Shown in pieces: positions 1 through 8,200 of a stretch of DNA of 16,418 bases (positions within the stretch are counted from its first letter, which is position 1; each line of letters begins with the position of its first letter). The notes beneath the pieces were generated by a model that saw only the letters and a list, made by a program, of their open reading frames with translations, did not search any database and was not told the DNA's origin. The stretch spans positions 1-16,418 of the forward strand of contig QOAX01000032.1 of NCBI GenBank assembly GCA_003972865.1, written 5' to 3'. Origin of the DNA: Verrucomicrobiota bacterium. GTDB taxonomy: Bacteria > Verrucomicrobiota > Verrucomicrobiia > Limisphaerales > UBA1096. Made by a program: the position numbers and the translations under genes.

Positions 1-29
1 AAATCGCGAAAGCCGGGGAGTCCTTTCAT
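1..29 (-). CDS. hisS: Histidine-tRNA ligase, N-terminal fragment (partial)
   Basis: Only the first nine codons and part of the tenth are inside the window. They read MKGLPGFRD on the minus strand from an ATG at 27-29, and the frame stays open to the left edge. The LPGFRD(F) opening is characteristic of one class of bacterial histidyl-tRNA synthetases, where it precedes the catalytic class II core. The start lies 30 nt after the stop of the HAD phosphatase gene on the same strand, which fits co-transcription with the translation genes rpmE and prfA. The call rests on a very short peptide, so it is tentative. The sequence to the left of the window would settle it at once. Confidence 0.55.
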
Positions 30-59
30 TGGTCAGTGGGCCGCTTGGCCTGGCGCTGG

Positions 60-638
60 TTAACGACTGGCCGCAGCGAGCATGTCGCGGACATCGACCG
101 GTTCCATGCCGGCGGCGAGGATCGCCTTGATGCCCATGTCCGCGTCTTCATACGCCCGGCACTTTTCCGGTGCAACATTGATCCGCCTCGCGGCCTCGAG
201 AAATGTGTCCGGCGCAGGCTTGGGATTCACGACATCCTGGCTGGTGACAATGGCGTCGAAGTAGTGCCGGATGCCGCAGTGTTGCAGGATGCCCTCGACG
301 GTTTCGTGCGTGCCGCCGGAGGCGATCGCCATCGGGAGTTTGCCGTGGCTCTCGCGGACAATCTGCATGACCTCGGGGATTTCCCCGGCGTCGCCGATCA
401 ACTCCATGTACTTGGCTTCCTTTTGGAACGTCACCGCCTCGGAGTCGATCTCGATGCCTTGCTCCTCGGAGAGCATCCGCAGCACCTCGAACGGCGAGAC
501 GCCGCCAAGCGCGTAAAATCGATCCTCGGGGAATACGAGGCCGTGCTTGGCCGTGGTGGAGCACCAAGCCGCGTAGTGGATCGGCATGGTGTCGACGATC
601 GTTCCGTCACAGTCGAATATCAGTCCTTCAGGTTGCAT
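60..638 (-). CDS. HAD-superfamily phosphatase, YqaB / beta-phosphoglucomutase-like
   Basis: This 192-residue cytoplasmic protein carries the full HAD motif set. Motif I is FDCDGT with nucleophile D9 and acid/base D11. Motif II is the Ser of ASGG (S107). Motif III is the Lys of NPKPAP (K140). Motif IV is the acidic pair in YEDADMG (E164/D165). An alpha-helical cap lies between motifs I and II. From memory, the C-terminal half (HYFDAIV, KPAPDTFL, EDADMGI, AAGM..VDVR) resembles E. coli YqaB, which dephosphorylates fructose 1-phosphate and similar sugar phosphates; a beta-phosphoglucomutase role is the alternative. Its length is normal for the family. The ATG at 636-638 starts 12 nt after the prfA stop, so it is probably translated from the prfA transcript. 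The substrate cannot be deduced from the sequence. Confidence 0.88.
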   Translation of the reverse strand: MQPEGLIFDCDGTIVDTMPIHYAAWCSTTAKHGLVFPEDRFYALGGVSPFEVLRMLSEEQGIEIDSEAVTFQKEAKYMELIGDAGEIPEVMQIVRESHGKLPMAIASGGTHETVEGILQHCGIRHYFDAIVTSQDVVNPKPAPDTFLEAARRINVAPEKCRAYEDADMGIKAILAAGMEPVDVRDMLAAASR

Positions 639-650
639 AAAAACTTTCAG

Positions 651-1727
651 TTACTCGAGGGCGGCCAGGCGCTCCTTGAGGTCGTTGGCGAGGAGGGCCG
701 AGACGACCTCCCCGATTTCGCCCTCGATGAACGTCGGCAGATTGTACAGCGTGAGATCGATGCGGTGATCGGTCACGCGGCTCTGCGAAAAATTGTAGGT
801 GCGAATGCGCTCGTTGCGTTCGCCGGTGCCGATCTGCGACTTGCGCTCGGCGGCGTACTTGGCGTGTTCCTCGGCGATCTTTTGCTCGAGCAAACGCGAC
901 CGCAGCACCTTCATGGCCTGCTCCTTGTTTTTCTGCTGTGAACGCCCGTCCATGCAGCGGACGATCATGCCGCTTGGTTTGTGCTGGATCTGCACCGCCG
1001 AGTCGGTCGTGTTCACCCCTTGGCCTCCGGGGCCGGAGGCGCGGCAGACGTTGATCTCCAAGTCGTCCGGCTTGATCTCGATATCGACATCCTCCGCCTC
1101 GGGCAACACGGCGACGGTGACGGTGCTCGTGTGCACCCGGCCCTGCGTCTCGGTGGCCGGCACGCGCTGCACGCGGTGGACGCCGCTTTCAAACTTGAGC
1201 TTCTTGAACACGTCCTGTCCCTTGATCCCGAAAATGACCTCCTTGAAGCCGCCGAGGTCGGATGCGCTGGCATCCATCGGCTCGACCTTCCAGCCTTGCG
1301 ACTCGGCATAACGGATATACATGCGGTGGAGGTCAGCGCAGAACAGGGCGGACTCCGCACCACCGGCGCCGGCGCGAATCTCGACGATCGTGTCGCGCGA
1401 GTCGGTCGAGTTCGGTGGGATGATGCCATATTGCAACTCGAGTCCGAGCTTGGCTTGTTCCGCCTCGAGCCCCGGCAGTTCCTCCTTGGCCAGTTCCGCC
1501 AGTTCCGAGTCGGCCGGCTCGCTCTGTACCAATTCCTTGCTGGCGTCGATGTCGGCGCGCAGCTTGAGGTAGCGCTCGCCCAACTCGGCCAGTTTTTTCA
1601 TCCGCGAGTATTCGCGGGTCAACTCGAGAAGCTGCCTGTTGTCGCTGGCCACAGCGGGGGTGCTCAGGGCGCTTTCCAGTTCGTCCCGGCGCTTGCAGAA
1701 CTGCTCGATGTGGGGTTGAAGATTCAT
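651..1727 (-). CDS. prfA: Peptide chain release factor 1 (RF1)
   Basis: This is a full-length, 358-residue class I release factor, which recognises UAA and UAG stop codons and triggers peptidyl-tRNA hydrolysis. The catalytic GGQ loop is intact at residues 234-236 within ASGPGGQGVN. The anticodon-mimic motif is PAT at 190-192 (VQRVPATETQGR), the PxT form that separates RF1 from the SPF form of RF2. The helical domain 1 occupies roughly residues 1-100, followed by the RAGAGGAES segment of domain 2. A GGAG lies only 1 nt before the ATG, too close to be an ordinary ribosome-binding site, and a hairpin with a T-run sits just upstream. It lies between rpmE and a HAD phosphatase on the same strand. 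Confidence 0.98.
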   Translation of the reverse strand: MNLQPHIEQFCKRRDELESALSTPAVASDNRQLLELTREYSRMKKLAELGERYLKLRADIDASKELVQSEPADSELAELAKEELPGLEAEQAKLGLELQYGIIPPNSTDSRDTIVEIRAGAGGAESALFCADLHRMYIRYAESQGWKVEPMDASASDLGGFKEVIFGIKGQDVFKKLKFESGVHRVQRVPATETQGRVHTSTVTVAVLPEAEDVDIEIKPDDLEINVCRASGPGGQGVNTTDSAVQIQHKPSGMIVRCMDGRSQQKNKEQAMKVLRSRLLEQKIAEEHAKYAAERKSQIGTGERNERIRTYNFSQSRVTDHRIDLTLYNLPTFIEGEIGEVVSALLANDLKERLAALE

Positions 1728-1730
1728 GCT

Positions 1731-1780
1731 CCAAAAACAGATAACGCCCGCGGGAGAAAACCGTATCTCTGCCGCGGGCG
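1731..1780 (-). terminator. Terminator- or attenuator-like hairpin between rpmE and prfA
   Basis: A perfect 9-bp GC-rich inverted repeat (CGCCCGCGG at 1745-1753, CCGCGGGCG at 1772-1780) encloses an 18-nt loop. In the minus orientation it is followed by TTATCTGTTTTT, the T-rich tail expected of a Rho-independent terminator; the plus orientation has no T-run. It lies 17-52 nt downstream of the rpmE stop and ends about 5 nt before the prfA start. It may therefore end most rpmE transcripts or attenuate read-through into prfA. The loop is long and the T-run interrupted, so its strength is uncertain. Confidence 0.5.
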
Positions 1781-1796
1781 GACTGCTGAAAGCTGG

Positions 1797-2057
1797 CTAC
1801 AGGCTCTTCTTTTTGCGCTTCTTGTCGGCGGCCTCCCTGGCAGCCTCGCGGGCGGCCTTGGTCTTGGCCAAGCGCTGCTGGAACTTGTCAACACGACCGG
1901 CGGTATCAACAAATTTCTGTTGGCCGGTGTAGAACGGATGGCACTCGTTGCAAATGCCGATGAGCATGGTGGGCCTGGTGGAACGCGTCTTGATTTCATT
2001 GCCGCAAGCGCAACGAATCGCCGATTCCACATATTCAGGATGTAAGTCTGCCTTCAT
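1797..2057 (-). CDS. rpmE: 50S ribosomal protein L31, zinc-binding (C+) type, with basic C-terminal tail
   Basis: The protein has 86 residues from the ATG at 2055-2057. An in-frame upstream ATG at 2121-2123 would add 22 residues (MRIYRKKP...) unlike any L31 and is rejected. The core MKADLHPEYV...CACGN...CNECHPFYTG...GRVDKF matches bacterial L31 almost throughout. Four zinc-ligand cysteines are present (C16, C18, C36, C39), making this the C+ paralogue that holds zinc on the ribosome. After the usual end near residue 63 it has a charged tail rich in Ala, Arg and Lys (TKAAREAAREAADKKRKKKSL), longer than the 70-residue E. coli protein. A copy of the TTGGCCAA palindrome sits exactly at the core/tail junction and encodes RLAK. 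No Shine-Dalgarno is visible. It is divergent from the metal-efflux operon. Confidence 0.96.
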   Translation of the reverse strand: MKADLHPEYVESAIRCACGNEIKTRSTRPTMLIGICNECHPFYTGQQKFVDTAGRVDKFQQRLAKTKAAREAAREAADKKRKKKSL

Positions 2058-2203
2058 AAAAAAGGTCGGGCAAATTAACAAGAAAAAGTTAGATGACAAG
2101 GGCTTTTTCCGGTAAATGCGCATTTTATCCCACAGACCGTGTTTGCACCATCAAAGTGTTACGTCCTTGACAGGCGCAGTCCCGTGGGGTTCGTTCCCGG
2201 CTG
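2058..2203. promoter_or_regulatory. Divergent intergenic region with a 12-bp palindrome, candidate operator
   Basis: This 146-nt gap separates rpmE (minus) from the efflux operon (plus) and is the most AT-rich part of the window, so it should hold both promoters. It contains the perfect palindrome AAATGCGCATTT at 2114-2125, which extends imperfectly outward (GGTAAA.../...TTTATCC). A TTGACA at 2167-2172 could be a -35 box for the plus strand, but the hexamer 17 nt downstream (TTCGTT) is a poor -10. On the minus strand TAAAAT near 2122-2127 resembles a -10 without a good -35. The palindrome is a plausible binding site for a metal-responsive dimeric regulator, but no regulator gene lies in the window and no known box was matched. 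Confidence 0.35.
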
Positions 2204-2599
2204 GTGAAGTTATTTCGGCTCATCGTGGTGTGGACTCTGGCGGCTATCTGGCTGCCGGCGAGTTCCCATTGCCTGTTGGGCGCGGTTGGCTGGCTCCCGG
2301 AATTCTGCTGCGAAGAGGAGTCGTCGCACAGTGATGATGGGCAATCCCATGACGAGCACAACGAGTGCGATGTCTGCGCGGCCGTCGAGTCCGGCGACTA
2401 CAACTTCAGCAAGCCGGTTGATTTTGATTTCAACTTCAACGCGACTCTCGCTTGGGAGCATGTCTTTCGACTCAGTATCTCCCCGACAGCGGAATGCTGC
2501 ATCCCGCTGAGCAGTCGCGCCCCGCCGGGCTTGGCCAAACGCTGGGCCTTCATCATCCGCGCCGCCATCCCCGGGCGCGCCCCTTCCTTCCTCGCCTGA
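2204..2599 (+). CDS. Small secreted Cys/His-rich protein heading the efflux operon, unknown function
   Basis: This 131-residue protein starts at a GTG. I do not recognise a named family. An N-terminal hydrophobic stretch (residues about 5-19, LIVVWTLAAIWLPAS) looks like a signal peptide, so the rest is probably periplasmic or exported. Residues 35-58 form a metal-ligand-rich segment: C35, C36, three Glu, H42, H49, H52, C55 and C58 in a CDVC motif, followed by AAVESGDY. A second CC pair lies at 98-99, and the C-terminus ends in WAFIIRAAIPGRAPS. The gene is immediately upstream of the outer-membrane, adaptor and pump genes on the same strand. A role in metal binding, sensing or delivery to the pump is inferred from composition and position only. 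From unverified memory, similar proteins precede czc-like operons in Verrucomicrobiota. Confidence 0.75.
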   Translation: MKLFRLIVVWTLAAIWLPASSHCLLGAVGWLPEFCCEEESSHSDDGQSHDEHNECDVCAAVESGDYNFSKPVDFDFNFNATLAWEHVFRLSISPTAECCIPLSSRAPPGLAKRWAFIIRAAIPGRAPSFLA

Positions 2600-2644
2600 A
2601 GAGCCGTCCGGCTCTCCCTCGTTTCGACGACCGTTCGCGGTCGT
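2600..2644 (+). other. Tandem RNA hairpins between the small secreted protein gene and the TolC-type gene
   Basis: Two adjacent inverted repeats start 1 nt after the stop codon. The first is AGAGCCG/CGGCTCT (2600-2606 and 2609-2615). The second is ACGACCG/CGGTCGT (2627-2633 and 2638-2644) closed by a TTCG tetraloop, the most stable class of RNA tetraloop. A T-rich stretch (GTTGTGTCCTCTTTTA) follows at 2645-2660. They could attenuate transcription into the pump genes or act as a processing or stability element that sets different levels for the first gene and the rest. The T-run is not contiguous, so a strong terminator is unlikely. Confidence 0.45.
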
Positions 2645-2673
2645 GTTGTGTCCTCTTTTAATCCTAAAATATT

Positions 2674-4014
2674 TTGCTCAAGAAAACCTGTTACATTTTT
2701 AGTGCGCTTGGCCTGGTGCTGAGCGTGAGTTGCGCCACTCCCCCCGGCCCGGATATCCGCGCCGCCGCCGGCTTGGCCAACGCCGTCCAGTTCCGTGCCG
2801 AGTCGCTCCCGACGGATGCGCCGCCGGTCGGCAACGCTCTCGACCTTCCCGCTGCCATCGAGCGGGCGGTGCGCCAATCACCAACACTGCAGGCTGCCCT
2901 TGCCGAAGTACGCACTGCGCAGGCTGATGCGCGGCAGTCGCGACTCCTACCCAATCCCGTGTTGAGCGTCGTGTTCCGCTACCCGGACGGCGGCGGCAGC
3001 CCGGTGACGGAGACCGGCTTGACGGCAGACTTGCTCACCGTGCTGCAAACGCCCCGCCGCATTCGCGCCGCCGACAACCGACTCCGCGCCGCCAGCGCCC
3101 GGGCGGTCGCCGCGGCGCTCGATGTCATTGCCGACACGGAGAAAAGTTACCACACCGCCAACGCGCTGCGGCAGGAGATGGTGTTGCTCGAACAGGGCGC
3201 TGGCCACATCGACCGTCTGCTGCAAATCGCCCGGCACCGGCTCGACGCTGGCGAAGGCACCCGGCTGGATGTCGCCACACTTGAGGCTCGCCGCGCCGAA
3301 ACCCGCATCGATTTGCAGGAGCGCCGACTGAAATTAACGCAGGAACAACTTGCGCTCGCTCGTCTGCTCGGCCAGCCATCCGGTGACACTGATTGGCAGC
3401 AAACCACATCGCTTCCGGTCGCTACCCCCGTCCGATCGGAAGCGGATTGGCTGGCTGCAGCTCTCCGTAAGCGCCCGGAAATCCAAGCTGACCGTTGGCA
3501 ACTGGCCGCGCTCGAGGACCGTCGAGCACTTGCCCGATTGGCTTTTCTCGAAGGCAGTGCTGCCGGTTTGGATGCCGAGCGCGATGGCGATTGGTCGCTT
3601 GGCCCGTCCCTCGCCGTGCCACTGCCGCTGTTTGACTGGGGGCAGGCGCGCCGCGCCAAGGCCCACGCCTCAGCCATCGCTGCGCGGCATCGGCTCACGC
3701 AGACCGTGCGGCAAACCGTGCAGGAAGTCCGACAGGCGCACGCCGCGCAGGCCAGGCTCACCGCCGCCGCCACGCAGGCTCGCGAGCAGTTGACGCCGCT
3801 CCAGCAGCAGCGGGTGGACTTGGCCCGCGCTGTTTACGAGAGCGGCCAGTCGGGGATCACGCCGCTGCTGCTGGCCGAGCTCGACCTGCAAAAAGCTCAA
3901 TTGCGGGCTGTCCAACTGGAGCTTCGGGCGGCCGTTGCCGCGATTGAGCTTCGCCGTGCCTCGGGAGGTACGGCTGCCATTTTCAAAACAAAAACAACGA
4001 CACAAAAACAATGA
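2674..4014 (+). CDS. czcC: Outer-membrane efflux protein, TolC/CzcC family lipoprotein
   Basis: This 446-residue protein begins at a TTG and has a lipoprotein-type signal (KKTCYIFSALGLVLSVSC, lipid-bearing Cys at about 20). The mature part shows the two repeated halves of the TolC fold: long, Ala/Arg/Gln-rich alpha-helical segments around residues 55-240 and 260-435, with IERAVRQSPTLQAALAEV at the start of the first and QQQRVDLARAVYESGQSG at the end of the second. Length is normal for CzcC/CusC-type proteins. It forms the outer-membrane exit duct of a tripartite RND pump. Its TGA overlaps the ATG of the adaptor gene as ATGA, indicating translational coupling. No Shine-Dalgarno is visible before the TTG, which lies in an AT-rich pocket. 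The family is clear; the symbol follows the divalent-metal assignment of the pump. Confidence 0.9.
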   Translation: MLKKTCYIFSALGLVLSVSCATPPGPDIRAAAGLANAVQFRAESLPTDAPPVGNALDLPAAIERAVRQSPTLQAALAEVRTAQADARQSRLLPNPVLSVVFRYPDGGGSPVTETGLTADLLTVLQTPRRIRAADNRLRAASARAVAAALDVIADTEKSYHTANALRQEMVLLEQGAGHIDRLLQIARHRLDAGEGTRLDVATLEARRAETRIDLQERRLKLTQEQLALARLLGQPSGDTDWQQTTSLPVATPVRSEADWLAAALRKRPEIQADRWQLAALEDRRALARLAFLEGSAAGLDAERDGDWSLGPSLAVPLPLFDWGQARRAKAHASAIAARHRLTQTVRQTVQEVRQAHAAQARLTAAATQAREQLTPLQQQRVDLARAVYESGQSGITPLLLAELDLQKAQLRAVQLELRAAVAAIELRRASGGTAAIFKTKTTTQKQ

Positions 4015-5252
4015 AATCCATCTTCACATTTTTAACCATCGGCACGCTGGCTTTTTGGCTGGTTGCCTGCAACGACGCACACGACCATTCACACGACGAT
4101 CATGGCCGCGGCCATGGTTCACCCGATGAGCCGCACGCGGACGAGATCGTGCTCACTGCTGCGGCGATCGAGCATCACGGCATCGCGCTTGGCCAAGCGG
4201 AGCAGCGCGAGTTGCGCGAGACGTTTTCAGCCCCGGCGCGGCTGGCTTACAACGAGGACGCCCTGGCTTACGTTGGCACGCTGGTGAGTGGCCGCGTGTC
4301 GCGCTTGGCCAAGGGTGTCGGCGACTCGGTTGCCGCGGCCGATCTGCTGTTCGTCATCGACAGCGCCGAGCTTGGAGCGGCGCAAAACGATCATCTCGGC
4401 AAGCTGGCGCAACTGGCCGCTGCCACGACGGCGTTCCAAATTGCGGAGCAGTATTTTCAATCCGGCAAGGAGCTTTCCGACGTCGAGGCGGTTTCGCGGG
4501 CGGAAGTGCAACAACGGGAGGTCGCCCTGCGCGCCGCCGAGGCCCGGCTCAAGTCGGCCCGGGCCGCCCAGGCTGGCGGGCGCAACCGGCTGCAACTGTT
4601 CGGCATGACCCAGCCCGACGTCGCGCGGCTCGAGGAGACCGGGGCGATCCGTCCGCAAGCCGAGATCCGCGCACCCATCGGCGGCACGGTGGTCGAGCGC
4701 GGCGTCACGCTGGGCGAGACGGTCAACCCGGAGCAGTCGCACCTGTTTGTCGTGGCTGATCTGCGCCAACTCTGGTTGCTCGTGGAGGTGCCGCCCGGGC
4801 AAGCCGCTGCGCTGAAAGCGGGCCAGTCCGTGACGCTGAGCGATCCGGCGACCGGCAGGAACGCCGTGGCAGCGCTCGATTACGTCAGCCCGGTTGCTTC
4901 GCCGGGCGCGCGCACCATTCGGGCGAGGGCGGTCGTGGACAATCGGGACGGCTCGTGGCGGCCCGGGATGTTTGTCACGGCCAAGCTGCCGGCCAGTGCC
5001 GCAGTCGTGCGATCGGTTGCCGTCCCGGCCAAGGCCGTGCAGGACATCGGCGGCCAACCGATGGTGTTCGTGCCGGTGCCGGGCGAGGCGAACACGTTCG
5101 AGGCGCGCGAGGTGGCGGTCGGCCCCGAGGTCGATGGCTGGACGCCGGTGAAGAGCGGCTTGGTGGACGGCGAGGTGCTCGTGGTTCGAGGCGGTTTCCT
5201 GCTCAAGGCCGAGTTGGGCAAGGCGATGGCCGGGCACGACCACTCGCACTAA
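4011..5252 (+). CDS. czcB: Efflux RND periplasmic adaptor (membrane-fusion protein), CzcB-like lipoprotein
   Basis: This 413-residue protein starts at an ATG overlapping the previous stop. A lipobox (WLVAC, Cys at residue 20) anchors it in the inner membrane. Just behind it comes a His/Asp-rich segment (residues about 22-45, DAHDHSHDDHGRGHG), and the protein ends in HDHSH. Such ends suggest binding of soft or borderline metal ions. The central part has the usual order for the family: a first lipoyl half (VSGRVSRLAKGVGDSV), a helical hairpin around residues 120-190, a second lipoyl half (RAPIGGTVVERGVTLGETV), then beta-barrel and membrane-proximal domains (LWLLVEVPPGQ..., VRGGFLLKAELGKAMAG). 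It links the inner-membrane pump to the outer-membrane duct. Two copies of the TTGGCCAA palindrome lie in it, in different reading frames (LGQ and RLAK). Confidence 0.93.
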   Translation: MKSIFTFLTIGTLAFWLVACNDAHDHSHDDHGRGHGSPDEPHADEIVLTAAAIEHHGIALGQAEQRELRETFSAPARLAYNEDALAYVGTLVSGRVSRLAKGVGDSVAAADLLFVIDSAELGAAQNDHLGKLAQLAAATTAFQIAEQYFQSGKELSDVEAVSRAEVQQREVALRAAEARLKSARAAQAGGRNRLQLFGMTQPDVARLEETGAIRPQAEIRAPIGGTVVERGVTLGETVNPEQSHLFVVADLRQLWLLVEVPPGQAAALKAGQSVTLSDPATGRNAVAALDYVSPVASPGARTIRARAVVDNRDGSWRPGMFVTAKLPASAAVVRSVAVPAKAVQDIGGQPMVFVPVPGEANTFEAREVAVGPEVDGWTPVKSGLVDGEVLVVRGGFLLKAELGKAMAGHDHSH

Positions 5253-5253
5253 A

Positions 5254-5264
5254 GGGAAGTCCGC
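5254..5264 (+). promoter_or_regulatory. Clear Shine-Dalgarno before the pump gene
   Basis: The 12-nt gap between the adaptor stop and the pump ATG contains AGGGAAG, a purine-rich ribosome-binding site at good spacing. It is the only convincing one I can see among the starts of this window, and it supports the ATG at 5265. Confidence 0.6.
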
Positions 5265-8200
5265 ATGATTGAACGAATCCTAAAATACTCCGTCGAGCGG
5301 CGTCACTGGGTGGTGGCGTTGACGCTCGTGGCGGCGTTGTTCGGTGCGTGGTCGTTGTCGCAGTTACCGATCGACGCCGTGCCGGACATCACCAACAAGC
5401 AGGTGCAAATCAACGTCGAGCACCCGGCGTTTTCCACGACCGACATCGAGCGGTTGGTGACGTTCCCGCTCGAGACGGCGCTCGCCGGCATCCCGGGGCT
5501 GGAGCACACGCGGTCGATTTCACGAAACGGTTTTTGCCAGGTCACGGCGGTGTTCGACGACGCGGTGGACATCTATTTTGCGCGGCAACAAATCAACGAG
5601 CGGCTCACCGCTGCGCGCGAGTCGTTGCCTGCGGGGATCAAGCCCAGGATGGGGCCGATCACCACCGGGCTTGGCGAGGTGCTCATGTGGGCGGTCGAGT
5701 TCGAGGCGCAAGCGCTTGGCCAAGCGGGCGGCTTCGTCACGCCCGGCGGCGAGCGGCTCACCAACAACGTCCAGCGCCTGGCTTTCCTCCGCACGGTGCA
5801 GGACTGGATCATCCGGCCGCAGATCAAGACCGTTCCGCTCGTGGCCGACGTCGACGCCATCGGCGGTTACGTGAAACAGTATCACGTGCTGCCCCGGCTT
5901 GGGCCGTTGAGCGCGCACGGCCTGACACTCAACGACCTTGCCAACGCGTTGGAGAGTAACAACGTCAGCCTCGGCGCGGGCTACATCGAGCGCGACGGCT
6001 CGGCGGCGCTCGTGCGGGCGAGCAGCCGGCTCGGCGGCTCGGCGGCCATTGCGGACGTCGTGGTAAAACAGATCGACGGCACGCCGATTCGCATCGGCGA
6101 CGTGGCGGAAGTCGCGCTTGGCGGCGAAATGCGCCTCGGCAGCGCCAGCATAGACGGGCGCGAAGCCGTGGTCGGCACGGTGATGATGCTTACCGGCTCA
6201 AACAGCCGTGCCGTGGCGCGGGCGGCTGGTGAGAAGTTGGCCGAGGTGCAGCGCAGCCTGCCGCCGGGCGTCACCGTCCGGCCCGTGCTCGACCGCTCGC
6301 GGCTGGTGAATGCCACCATTGATACCGTGGCGCACAATCTGTTTTACGGGGCGGCACTGGTGATCGCCGTGCTCTTCGGGCTGCTCGGCAACCTTCGCGC
6401 CGCGTTTCTCACCGCGCTGGCCATCCCGCTTTCGATGCTGCTCGCGGCGGCGGGGATGCACCGCGCCGGCATCAGCGGCAACCTGATGAGCCTCGGCGCG
6501 ATCGACTTCGGGATCATCATCGACGGTTCGGTGATCATTGTGGAGAACTGCCTGCGCCGCCTGGCCGGCCGCCAGCGCGAGCTGGGCCGGTTGCTCACGC
6601 TCGGCGAACGGCTCGACGTCGTCCGCGTCGCGAGCTATGAGGTGCGTCGTCCGTTCGTGTTCGGCGTCGCCATCATCACGGTGGTTTATCTGCCGATTCT
6701 CGCGCTCACCGGCATCGAGGGGAAACTGTTTCACCCGATGGCACTGACGGTGATCTTCGCGCTCGCCGGGGCGTTCGTGTTGTCGCTGACATTCGTGCCT
6801 GCGATGGTGGCGCTGACCATTCGCGGGCGCGTTGCGGAGAGTGACAACGCGCTCATGCGAACGGCTCGGCGGGGGTACGCGCCGGTGCTGGAGATTGCCC
6901 TCCGCCGCCGGGGTGTGGTGCTTGGCGCGGCGGCGGCGATGCTGCTCGGCGCGGGAGTCTTGTTCGCAAACTTGGGGCAGGTGTTCGTGCCGCAACTTGA
7001 CGAGGGCGACATTGCCATGCACGCGATGCGCATCCCCGGCACCGGCATCGAGCAGTCCACCCGGATGCAACTTGAGGTCGAGCGCGCCGTGGCCAAGCTG
7101 CCCGAGGTCGAGCTGGTTTTCTCCAAGACAGGCACCGCCGACCTGGCGGCCGACTCGATGCCGCCGAGCGTCTCGGACACGTTTATTATCTTCAAGCCGC
7201 GCGCCAAGTGGCCGGAGCCGCGCTTAGCCAAGCGGGCGATCGAGCTAAAAGTGAGCGCCGCCGTGCGCGACTTGGTCGGCAACAAATACGAATTCTCCCA
7301 GCCGATCAAGATGCGATTTCAAGAACTCATCGCCGGCGTGAGGGGCGATCTCGCGGTGAAGGTGTTCGGCGAAAACCCCGGCGAACTCCGGCGCACCGCC
7401 GAGAAAATCGCCGCCGTGATGCGCGGCGTTCCCGGCGCGGTTGACGTGAAAGTGGAGCAAACGACCGGCATGCCGGAACTGACCGTGCGGCCCAAGCTCG
7501 GAATGTTGGCACGTTACGGGCTCGATGCCGCCGACGTGGTCGAGAGCGTCAACATCGCGATTGGTGGCCGTGTGGCGGGGCAGGTGTTCGATGGCGACCG
7601 GCGGTTCGACATCGTCGTGCGGTTGCCCGAGACCAAGCGGCAGCAAGCGTCCACGCTTGCGGAGTTGCCGATCCTTTTGCCGAGTGACGGGGATGAAAAC
7701 GCCGCTTTTCCGCCGGTATTGCCCCTTGGCGAATTGGCGGCGGTGGTTCAAACCGAGGGGCCGTTTCAGGTCAGCCGGGAAAACAGCAAGCGCCGTGTGG
7801 TGGCGCAGTGCAACGTGCGCGGGCGCGACTTGGCCGGGTTTGTCAGCGAAGTTCGCGAGCGAGTCAACTCGGACGTGAAACTTCCCGCCGGGGCGTGGCT
7901 CGACTGGGGTGGGCAGTTCGAGAACCTTACTGCTGCGCGCCAGCGACTGGCCATCGTTGTGCCGGCTTGTTTTGCGCTGATCTTTTTGTTGCTGCACGCG
8001 GCTTTTGGCGCGGTACGCCCGGCGCTGCTCGTCTTCACCGCCGTGCCGCTGGCGCTGACCGGTGGTGTGGCGGCCCTGTGGTTGCGCGGACTGCCGTTCT
8101 CCATCTCCGCCGCAGTCGGCTTCATTGCGCTCTCGGGGGTGGCGGTTTTGAACGGCTTGGTGTTGGTTACGTTCATCAATCAGCTTCGCGAGCAGGGCAG

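Noticed and set aside
36..941. Long plus-strand ORF of 301 codons
   Set aside because: It is antisense to the HAD phosphatase and prfA, both of which have complete family motifs; its translation is His/Arg/Asp-rich shadow sequence, as expected in GC-rich DNA.
981..2045. Long plus-strand ORF of 354 codons
   Set aside because: Antisense to prfA and rpmE with no recognisable domain; a GC-driven shadow frame.
2058..2123. 22-residue N-terminal extension of L31
   Set aside because: L31 conservation starts exactly at the ATG at 2055-2057; the extension reads through an AT-rich promoter-like region.
2167..2195. Sigma70-type promoter with perfect TTGACA
   Set aside because: The hexamer at the right spacing (TTCGTT) is a poor -10 and the start would leave almost no leader; kept only as a weak hint within the intergenic entry.
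4227..5249. Minus-strand ORF of 340 codons
   Set aside because: Antisense to the clear membrane-fusion protein gene; no motifs, biased composition.
6198..7070. Minus-strand ORF of 290 codons
   Set aside because: Antisense to the pump gene; rich in His, Arg and Glu with no domain.
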